A DNA stretch of 64,000 bases. It comes from BS750m-G4 sp964472195. Lineage in GTDB: Bacteria > Bacteroidota > Ignavibacteria > Tepidaquicellales > Tepidaquicellaceae. The translations under genes and the position numbers were made by a program. The notes beneath the pieces were generated by a model, which saw nothing but the letters and a program-made list of their open reading frames with translations, had not been told where the DNA came from and did no database searches. The DNA lies in contig CAYYJH010000001.1 of NCBI GenBank assembly GCA_964472195.1, forward strand, positions 1 to 64,000. The letters run 5' to 3'. This document shows, one piece after another, positions 55,600 through 62,352 of this stretch (position 1 is the first letter of the stretch; every line of letters begins with the position of its first letter).

Positions 55600-56091
55600 T
55601 TATTGGACTTTTGCATATACCTTCGAATTAAAAAACGTATTCCCTTTTTTATGGCACTTTTGGAGAAGTCCTTCATATTCAAACCCTGTTTTTAAAAGTA
55701 CATTCTCGGATTTTATGTTTTCCTCAAAAACATACGCAAATACCCTTGTTAATTTTAAATCTTCGAAAGCAAATTCGAGAATTTTATTGATTGCTTCAAA
55801 CATAAATCCTTTACCCCAACAAGGTTCACCAAGCCAATATCCTAACTCAGCGGAATGTTCATACCTTTTGTGTAAACCTATTCCTCCAACGTGTTCTTCT
55901 TCGTTTTCGATTGCATACAAAAAATCTCTGTTATGTCTTTTAACAACTTTACAATGATTTATCCACCATTTCGCATCTTTCTTTGTGTATGGATATGGAA
56001 CCATCACTAACCAATCTGAAACATTTTTGTTATTTAACAGATTAATCAGTGAATCAATGTGTTTTTTGGAATAGTTTACAAGTTCTATCAA
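55600..56091 (-). CDS. GNAT-family acetyltransferase (RimJ/RimL-like)
   Basis: This encodes 163 residues. AELGYWLGEPCWGKGFMFEA is the acetyl-CoA loop and LTRVFAYVFEENIKSENVLLKTGFEYEG the second motif. Its start overlaps the kdsB stop by 4 bases. Substrate unknown; protein N-termini or a small amine are common for the family. It is not similar to the GNAT at 17690 beyond the fold. Confidence 0.8.
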   Translation of the reverse strand: MIELVNYSKKHIDSLINLLNNKNVSDWLVMVPYPYTKKDAKWWINHCKVVKRHNRDFLYAIENEEEHVGGIGLHKRYEHSAELGYWLGEPCWGKGFMFEAINKILEFAFEDLKLTRVFAYVFEENIKSENVLLKTGFEYEGLLQKCHKKGNTFFNSKVYAKVQ

Positions 56092-56864
56092 TGTTTTAGT
56101 AATGCTTTGATTTTCTTTAAATCATCTTTAGTATCAATCGAAAAAGAATCTTTATTAGTGAGAACAACTTTTATCCTCTCACCATTTTCAAGTATTCTTA
56201 ACTGCTCAAGTAATTCAGTTTTTTCTAAATATGATTCTTTCATCCTTGCAAATTTTAATAAAAATCTTTTTCTGTAAACGTATAATCCTATGTGTTTATA
56301 AAATTTTTTTTCTTTTGGAATAGTCTTTAGCTTTTTTAGATTATTACCTCTATCTGTTCTGTTAAAAGGAATAACTGCTCTCGAAAAGTATAACGCATTG
56401 TAATTATTATCAAATACAACTTTAACATTTCCCTCATCGTACAAATCCTTTATGCTTGAAAATTTGACGGCTAAGGTTGAAACATTGAGAGTGTTGTCAT
56501 CAATTAATGGTTTTATAGCTTTATCAATAATTTTTGGATTAATGAACGGTTCATCACATTGTATGTTAACAACAATATCACATTTCTTGCTTTTCACGAC
56601 CTCAGTAATTCTATCGGTTCCTGATTTATGTTTTTTTGATGTCATAACTGCATAACCTCCAAAACTTGTAACTTCGTTCAGAATTCTTTTATCATCAGTA
56701 GCGGCGATTATTTCCGAGATGTAATTTGATTTCTTTACTTGCTTATAAACTCTTCGTATCATGCTTGTACCACCTATTTTGATTAGTGGCTTACCTGGAA
56801 GTCTCGTTGATTGGTATCTTGCCGGTATTATTCCTAATATTATATTTCTATTTCTTTTTTTCAA
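56088..56864 (-). CDS. kdsB: 3-deoxy-manno-octulosonate cytidylyltransferase
   Basis: This encodes 258 residues. IIPARYQSTRLPGKPL is the CTP-binding loop, VNIQCDEPFINP holds the metal-binding Asp, and HIGLYVYRKRFLLKF is characteristic for KdsB. It couples KDO to CMP for the lipopolysaccharide core, so the organism makes a Gram-negative LPS. It overlaps plsC by 17 bases and the GNAT gene by 4. Confidence 0.93.
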   Translation of the reverse strand: MKKRNRNIILGIIPARYQSTRLPGKPLIKIGGTSMIRRVYKQVKKSNYISEIIAATDDKRILNEVTSFGGYAVMTSKKHKSGTDRITEVVKSKKCDIVVNIQCDEPFINPKIIDKAIKPLIDDNTLNVSTLAVKFSSIKDLYDEGNVKVVFDNNYNALYFSRAVIPFNRTDRGNNLKKLKTIPKEKKFYKHIGLYVYRKRFLLKFARMKESYLEKTELLEQLRILENGERIKVVLTNKDSFSIDTKDDLKKIKALLKH

Positions 56865-57543
56865 TCTTCATATGTAATTTAATCGTTTCTTTAATATCAT
56901 TAACAAAATTTTTATCTTCACTATATTCAATTGGTTTACTAAAAACAACGTTTACTCTTCCCGAACTTATTTTAAATTTATTTCTTGGGAGAATTTGGTA
57001 ACTTCCTGTAATTGAAGTTGGAACCAGTTTAACGTTTGCTTCCTCTGCCAAAACAAACATACCTCTTTTAAAAACACCGAGTTCACCATCTGAACTTCTT
57101 GTTCCTTCCGGAAATACAATAACCGAGATCCCTTTTTTGATTCGTTCAGAAGCCTTCCTTAAAGATTTAATCGCTTCACGTGGATTTTCCCGGTTTATCG
57201 GTATGTAACCCGATAAGTACATTCCCCATCCGAATATTGGAATTCGTGTTAAAGAACTCCTGTAGATGAACCTAAGGTTATTTGGTACTGCCTGCATTAA
57301 AACAGGAATATCAAAATAACTTTGATGATTGGCAATGAATATATAGTTTTCTTTTTTATCTAAAAATTTTTTACCATAAGTGTAAACTCTAACTCCTGCA
57401 ATGAGTAGGATTCCTTTAGAAAATATTTTTGAGAAAACAAAAGTTATCTTACCTCTGTAATCAATTGGACTAAAAATGATTACAAACGTAGCAATTATTA
57501 TTGAAAATAAAGCAATAAAAAATGCTTTAATAGAGGTTAGCAT
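56848..57543 (-). CDS. plsC: 1-acyl-glycerol-3-phosphate acyltransferase
   Basis: This membrane enzyme has 231 residues. An N-terminal hydrophobic helix leads to NHQSYFDIP (the H-x4-D catalytic motif), GYIPINRENPREA and VVFPEGTRSSDG (acceptor-phosphate motif). It makes phosphatidic acid from lysophosphatidic acid. It is translationally coupled to kdsB, linking lipid and LPS supply. Confidence 0.92.
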   Translation of the reverse strand: MLTSIKAFFIALFSIIIATFVIIFSPIDYRGKITFVFSKIFSKGILLIAGVRVYTYGKKFLDKKENYIFIANHQSYFDIPVLMQAVPNNLRFIYRSSLTRIPIFGWGMYLSGYIPINRENPREAIKSLRKASERIKKGISVIVFPEGTRSSDGELGVFKRGMFVLAEEANVKLVPTSITGSYQILPRNKFKISSGRVNVVFSKPIEYSEDKNFVNDIKETIKLHMKIEKKK

Positions 57544-57623
57544 TGATTAAAATAATTAATCAAACAATTATTTTAAAGATATATAGTTTTTTAAAATAAT
57601 TGATTGAATTGTGAGTTTATATT

Positions 57624-58166
57624 CTACTTGACTATTTTTGATATTGCTTTAAATGTCACATTTCCTGATACTTCACACAATTCAAAAAGAATAGATTCAT
57701 GTGTTGAAACTATTGAGCCTTCATTTCTCATTCTTTCGACTGCTATTCTTTTATCATTGGGATTCCTTGAGGAAACACAATCCTCTATCAATACTGGTTG
57801 ATAATTGTCATCGAGTAAACCTAATACAGTTTGAAGAACACAAACATGAGATTCTATCCCAACTATAATAATGTTTTTCTTTCCAGAATTTTTGAGAGCT
57901 TTGTTAAAGCTGCGCAATCCACAGCAGCTAAATGTCATTTTTTCAAAGTGCGAGAATTTTCCCAAAGTATTCTGAATAGGTTCTATCGTACTTCCTAATC
58001 CTTTTGAATATTGCTCTGTTACTAATATATCAATGTTTAATGCTCTTAAACCTTTTATGAGTTTGATTGTGTTAGATGTTAACTTTTCATTTTCGAATAT
58101 ATATGGATACAATTTTTCCTGCATGTCAATAACAACAGCCAATGAATCTTCTTTTTTTATTCTCAT
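57624..58166 (-). CDS. Isochorismatase-family cysteine hydrolase
   Basis: This encodes 180 residues. The triad can be placed at D14 (VVIDMQEKLYP), K76 (FEKMTFSCC) and C109 (GIESHVCVLQT), with VLIEDCVSSR near 130. Family members include nicotinamidases and YcaC-like hydrolases; the sequence looks like the YcaC/ISOC1 branch, whose substrate is not known. It lies 22 bases after the FeoB membrane gene, at the end of the iron operon, but an iron-related role is not evident. Confidence 0.85.
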   Translation of the reverse strand: MRIKKEDSLAVVIDMQEKLYPYIFENEKLTSNTIKLIKGLRALNIDILVTEQYSKGLGSTIEPIQNTLGKFSHFEKMTFSCCGLRSFNKALKNSGKKNIIIVGIESHVCVLQTVLGLLDDNYQPVLIEDCVSSRNPNDKRIAVERMRNEGSIVSTHESILFELCEVSGNVTFKAISKIVK

Positions 58167-58188
58167 AGTACAAAGTTATTTTGTATGA

Positions 58189-59616
58189 TCAAAATAATCT
58201 CCAGATTATTGCAACGAAGAAACAAACAATAAAACCAAGTAATACAGGTAAAACAGCAGAGATGGTTGTCCACTTTACACTTTTCGTTTCTTTATAAATT
58301 GTGTACAGAGTCGTAGAACAAGGATTGTGGAGCAAACTGAACAACATAAGGTTTATACCTGTAAGAATTGTCCACCCACCTGCCTGTAAAATTAACGCTG
58401 TATCTGCTGCTGAATCAAGTTCGAACATAACACCCGTACCGCTTCCGATACCCGTTATGCCCGTCACGAGTATAGTAAGCATCAGGACTGTTGGAATTAC
58501 AATTTCATTTGCCGGTATAGCAATAATATAAGCAAGAAGAATAACACCGTTTAAACCAAGCAGCAATCCAAATGGATTCATAAAACTAATTAGATATTGT
58601 GCAATGCTTTGATTCGCAACACTAATATTAGACAGTAACCAGATAACTACACCGGCAGGTATCGCAAATATGACAGCACGCCAAAGTACAACGAGTGTAC
58701 GGTCAATAAGTGATGTATAAAGCGTTCTTAAGATTCGGGGAGGTCGGTACGGTGGTAGTTCAAGGCTGAAAGCAGACGTTTCACCTTTAAGTATGGTTTT
58801 TGATAATCCATAAGAAACAATAAAAACAAACACAACGCCGATTAATACCACACTAACAACGGCAGCAGCAGAAATTATCCCTGCAAAATGAGCCGGTGCA
58901 AGAGTCCCGATAAAAATTGTTGCGATTAAGATTTGTGTGGGCCACCGCCCATTGCACAATGAGAAATTGTTAGTAATAATTGCAATTAATCTTTCACGGG
59001 GGCTGTCTATAATTCGTGTTGCAACAATTCCGGCAGCATTACAACCATAACCCATTGCCATCGTAAGTGCCATCTTGCCATGAGCTCCTACTTTTCTGAA
59101 AAGACTATCCATGTTAAATGCAACTCGTGGCAGATATCCGTAATCTTCAAGTAGTGTAAAAATTGGGAAAAAGATTGCCATTGGTGGAAGCATTACACTA
59201 ATAACCCATGCCATTGCTAAATAGGCACCGTCAAAAAGAAATCCATTTAGCCACCAGGGGAAACCTACTATTGTTCCAAAATCTTTTAATGCTGGATGGA
59301 TAGTATCTATAAGTATAGAAAATAAAAAAGCGGAAGGGACATTTGCTCCCTCTATTGTTAGCCAAAATATTATCGATAACAATATAAGCATTATAGGAAA
59401 TCCCCATAGACGACTCGTAACGATTCTGTCAATAGCCCGGTCAACATTAAATCTTGGTTGCTTACCTGATTTGATAATGGATTTATCAGCGATTCTATTT
59501 GCATCCTGGTAAAGCGCTTCTATTATCGAGTCATGAAAATCTTCGTTGAGATTCCACCTAAGATTATTCGCAGATGTTAAGATGGATTCAATACTATTTT
59601 CTTTTTCAGTGTTCAT
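58189..59616 (-). CDS. feoB: FeoB membrane-domain protein (split ferrous iron transporter)
   Basis: This inner-membrane protein has 475 residues. After a cytoplasmic N-terminal helical region (1-65) it has about 8 to 10 helices with the conserved FeoB Gate motifs: MAMGYGCNAAGIVATR and a FSLCNGRWP loop, and a late HNPCSTTLYTIYKET. The GTPase domain is absent and is encoded by the gene directly upstream, 12 bases away. AGGAG at 59625-59621 supports this start as a real one and not the result of a frameshift. It transports Fe(II). Confidence 0.9.
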   Translation of the reverse strand: MNTEKENSIESILTSANNLRWNLNEDFHDSIIEALYQDANRIADKSIIKSGKQPRFNVDRAIDRIVTSRLWGFPIMLILLSIIFWLTIEGANVPSAFLFSILIDTIHPALKDFGTIVGFPWWLNGFLFDGAYLAMAWVISVMLPPMAIFFPIFTLLEDYGYLPRVAFNMDSLFRKVGAHGKMALTMAMGYGCNAAGIVATRIIDSPRERLIAIITNNFSLCNGRWPTQILIATIFIGTLAPAHFAGIISAAAVVSVVLIGVVFVFIVSYGLSKTILKGETSAFSLELPPYRPPRILRTLYTSLIDRTLVVLWRAVIFAIPAGVVIWLLSNISVANQSIAQYLISFMNPFGLLLGLNGVILLAYIIAIPANEIVIPTVLMLTILVTGITGIGSGTGVMFELDSAADTALILQAGGWTILTGINLMLFSLLHNPCSTTLYTIYKETKSVKWTTISAVLPVLLGFIVCFFVAIIWRLF

Positions 59617-59620
59617 GTTT

Positions 59621-59625
59621 CTCCT
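59621..59625 (-). promoter_or_regulatory. Shine-Dalgarno sequence for the FeoB membrane part
   Basis: AGGAG on the minus strand, 4 bases before ATG 59616, argues that the two FeoB parts are translated separately. Confidence 0.55.
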
Positions 59626-59628
59626 ATA

Positions 59629-60423
59629 TCAAATTGTTTGATTCTGTTTAATATTGTCTTCGCTTACAAATTTTTTAAATTCATCATTTTTTAATGCTGA
59701 TATTATTCTATGGTCTCCTTCCAATAATCTCATAGCAATCCAGCGAGCATTTGGCAGATCGGGGTATTCAGATTCTAATTGAATTGAGAGTTTATCAATT
59801 GTTTTTTTTACATTTTTGGGTTCCTTTATAGTTCGTAAAGGTTTACAAATATATTTACCCGTTGCAACATTGTGTATTGCGTTTAGTAAATCCTGCATTC
59901 CTGTGTTTTGTCTTGCAGCCGTAAGTATTACGGGAACGCCCAATTCACGGGAAAGTGTTCTCTGGTCAATTCCTATTCCTTTACGCTTTGCTTCATCTAT
60001 GAGATTAACACATATAACAACTCTATCAGTAATTTGCAGTACTTGCAAAGCAAGATTAAGATTTCTTTCTAATCTTGTAGCATCAATTACGACAACAGTC
60101 ACATCCGGTCTTCCGAACAAAATGAAATCTCTTGCTACTTCTTCGTCAGTTGTTAATGATAGAAGGGAATACGTTCCCGGTAGGTCAACAACTTTATATC
60201 GCTTTCCTCCAAAAGAAAATCCTCCTTCAGCTCGAACGACTGTCTTCCCGGGCCAGTTACCCGTGTGCTGTCTTAGACCGGTAATATTATTAAATACAGT
60301 ACTTTTTCCTACGTTAGGGTTTCCTGCTAAAGCAATAACGTAATCGTATGTGTTCATATTAACGCCGAGCTTTTTGAGACTTTCTGTATTGTGTATCGGG
60401 CAAGTTTCGCAGTTGTTTGTCAT
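59629..60423 (-). CDS. feoB: FeoB G-protein domain (split ferrous iron transporter)
   Basis: This cytoplasmic GTPase has 264 residues. G1 is GNPNVGKST (34-42), G3 is DLPGTYSLLSL, and G4 is CVNLIDEAKRK (NxxD-type). A helical GDI-like domain (about 185-255) follows. An N-terminal cysteine/His group (C5, C8, H11 in CETCPIHNT) is present. It controls iron flow through the membrane part encoded just downstream. In most bacteria both are one protein of about 750 residues; together these make about 740. Confidence 0.92.
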   Translation of the reverse strand: MTNNCETCPIHNTESLKKLGVNMNTYDYVIALAGNPNVGKSTVFNNITGLRQHTGNWPGKTVVRAEGGFSFGGKRYKVVDLPGTYSLLSLTTDEEVARDFILFGRPDVTVVVIDATRLERNLNLALQVLQITDRVVICVNLIDEAKRKGIGIDQRTLSRELGVPVILTAARQNTGMQDLLNAIHNVATGKYICKPLRTIKEPKNVKKTIDKLSIQLESEYPDLPNARWIAMRLLEGDHRIISALKNDEFKKFVSEDNIKQNQTI

Positions 60424-60455
60424 GATTAATTTTAATTTATTGGGTTCTTTTCTTT

Positions 60456-61481
60456 TTATTCTTTAGATTTATCAATATAAATATTTTCTGCTTGTTGTTT
60501 CCGCAGTGCTATTATAGTATCACGAACTTTGTACGCTGTTGGGTCCCCTGTAGGACTTCTCATCTCGATAGATATTTCTGTCCCGGGTAAGAAACCCAAA
60601 TCCATTAGTCTTCTTCTTTGTTGTCCCCTGCAGTCGGTTGATAATACTTTTATAATTCCTGTCTCTTCTGGTTTTAAATTTAAAAGTGTTCTGTAATCTA
60701 AAATTTCAGGCTCTTTGATTTTTAATAATTTTACTACGGAAATATTAGCACTTATTAACGGAGTCAGACTAATTTGTTGCCCACCTGCTTCTATTATTAT
60801 TTCTTCCGATGTATTTTTTATAATCTCAATTGTAAGCCCGGATTTTATACCGCGTTTAACTAACTCATAATAAATTTCATCGGGTTCATCTTCAACATGT
60901 ACGATTCGGGCTTTATCCCCAGCTTTTAAATTTGTTATTTGAACACCTTTGTCTTCGGGTAGGTCACCCGTATCTGAAGGTATAGGATCACCGTGAGGAT
61001 CAAAAAGAGGTTGTCCAAGATTTGCTGCAAGCTTGTCTGCATCCTCTCTCGATAGAAAGTGCTCTTTCTTTTCTGCTTCGATATGCCATTGTGCTTCATC
61101 TACGGAAGTTTCATCCGCAAGATGTCTTTCCCAGAGTCGATGTGTCCGTATAACTTGTAATGCATATTTTCTACCCTCTTCGCTGAGACGGATCTCTTCT
61201 CCTTTTGTCTCTATGAGATTTTGTGCTTGAAGTTTTTGGACAAGAGCGACGGCTTTATTTAGTTTAATCGATAATGCCCCAGCAACACTTTTAATTGAAC
61301 TTGTGAGTTTTTTATATTCACAATCATAAATGTGTTTTAGAGCATTTTCAACGAGAATACGATTTGAAGTCTCTTTACTTTTTCTCCAAAGGTGTAATAA
61401 CCCAAGACGGGGTAGAAATAACAGTAAAAGTATAATTAAAAATAAAGAAAGAATAATGTATATGTATGATATGTTTTCCAT
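60456..61481 (-). CDS. Membrane-anchored DtxR-FeoA-FeoA fusion protein
   Basis: This encodes 341 residues. Residues 5-25 are a membrane helix. About 40-105 is a winged helix like DtxR, 107-170 the DtxR metal/dimerisation domain (RTHRLWERHL, WHIEAEKKEHF and DPHGDPIP, with H114, H133, E136 and H141 as likely ligands), 180-255 a first FeoA/SH3-like domain and 265-338 a second, with CRGQQRRRLMDLGFLPGTEI, the FeoA core. DtxR proteins are normally soluble. It probably combines iron sensing with control of FeoB, encoded 32 bases downstream. Whether it still binds DNA at the membrane is open. Confidence 0.85.
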   Translation of the reverse strand: MENISYIYIILSLFLIILLLLFLPRLGLLHLWRKSKETSNRILVENALKHIYDCEYKKLTSSIKSVAGALSIKLNKAVALVQKLQAQNLIETKGEEIRLSEEGRKYALQVIRTHRLWERHLADETSVDEAQWHIEAEKKEHFLSREDADKLAANLGQPLFDPHGDPIPSDTGDLPEDKGVQITNLKAGDKARIVHVEDEPDEIYYELVKRGIKSGLTIEIIKNTSEEIIIEAGGQQISLTPLISANISVVKLLKIKEPEILDYRTLLNLKPEETGIIKVLSTDCRGQQRRRLMDLGFLPGTEISIEMRSPTGDPTAYKVRDTIIALRKQQAENIYIDKSKE

Positions 61482-61492
61482 TTGGTAATAAT

Positions 61493-62146
61493 TTAATTAT
61501 AATCTACAAAAATACTGTTCGCTAATTTTTCGCTTAAAAAGATTTTATTCTTTTTTGCAAGAATCTGAATTGAGTTATCGAAATTTATTTTCTCTACTAC
61601 TTTTACTTTATCATTCAGCTTTAATCCCATTTTTGTCAGATAAAGCAATACTTCCGCGTATTCATCCGACACTCTTTTTATTGTTACGGATTCTCCAATG
61701 TCGATATTGGAAAGTGGTTTTAGTTCATTATGAATAAATTTTCCATTTCTATCCGGGATAGGATCTCCATGGGGATCGTATTTAGGAAATCCAAGAAAGT
61801 CTTCGAGTTTTAATATCAAATCATCGGATGAAGCATGCTCAAGGTTTTCTGCTTCAGCGTGAACCTGTTCCCATGGGTATTTAAGATGTTTTAAAAGAAA
61901 AACCTCCCAGATCCTGTGTTTACGGATAAGATTTATTGCTATATCCTGACCTTTTTTTGTAAGCTCAAATCCTTTATACGGTGTGTTCTTTATGTATCCG
62001 GTTCTTGATAATTTTGATACCATATCACTCACCGCAGCCGCTGAAACACCAATTTTTTCCGCAAGTAAGCTGGTTGATACTTTACCGACGGTGAGTTTTA
62101 TTGTGTATATATTTTTAAGATAATCTTCGATACTCTTTTTAATCAT
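61493..62146 (-). CDS. DtxR-family metal-dependent regulator
   Basis: This encodes 217 residues. The winged helix (about 5-60) has TSLLAEKIGVSAAAVSDMVSKL; the metal and dimer domain (68-135) has RKHRIWEVFLLKHL, HAEAENLEHASSDDL and FPKYDPHGDPIPD; 143-217 is an SH3/FeoA-like domain. Such regulators repress iron or manganese uptake genes when metal is bound. It heads the feo run (11-base gap), so self-control is probable through the dyad at 62162-62188. Confidence 0.9.
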   Translation of the reverse strand: MIKKSIEDYLKNIYTIKLTVGKVSTSLLAEKIGVSAAAVSDMVSKLSRTGYIKNTPYKGFELTKKGQDIAINLIRKHRIWEVFLLKHLKYPWEQVHAEAENLEHASSDDLILKLEDFLGFPKYDPHGDPIPDRNGKFIHNELKPLSNIDIGESVTIKRVSDEYAEVLLYLTKMGLKLNDKVKVVEKINFDNSIQILAKKNKIFLSEKLANSIFVDYN

Positions 62147-62161
62147 AATTAAGAATATTTG

Positions 62162-62188
62162 ATTATTAATTTAAGTAAGCTTAATAAT
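62162..62188. promoter_or_regulatory. Candidate operator/promoter region of the feo operon
   Basis: ATTATTAA (62162-62169) and TTAATAAT (62181-62188) are perfect inverted arms, with a nested TTAAG/CTTAA dyad (62171-62175, 62180-62184). It lies 16 to 42 bases upstream of the DtxR start and in the divergent gap to the S9 peptidase gene. On the minus strand a TTGATT (62196-62191) is followed 17 bases later by TAAATT, a weak promoter. The rest of this 206-base gap is AT-rich and shows nothing clear. Confidence 0.4.
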
Positions 62189-62352
62189 ATAATCAAGTGT
62201 ATATAAAAATAAATTTCATAAATTTACAGATATTATTTCTATATAAGGAATTGTATTTAATCTTACAACAAAAATATTAAATTTCCGTATGATTATTGTA
62301 GATTTAGTTTTCTATGAAAATCTATCCATTTCATTAACTTAATTTTATAAAA

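Noticed and set aside
57271..57282. AACCTAAGGTTA as a regulatory palindrome
   Set aside because: It lies within the plsC coding sequence, in a conserved protein region; probably chance.
59816..60343. A 175-codon plus-strand frame opposite the FeoB G domain
   Set aside because: The minus strand shows all GTPase motifs in the same place, and the plus-strand reading has no recognisable domain.
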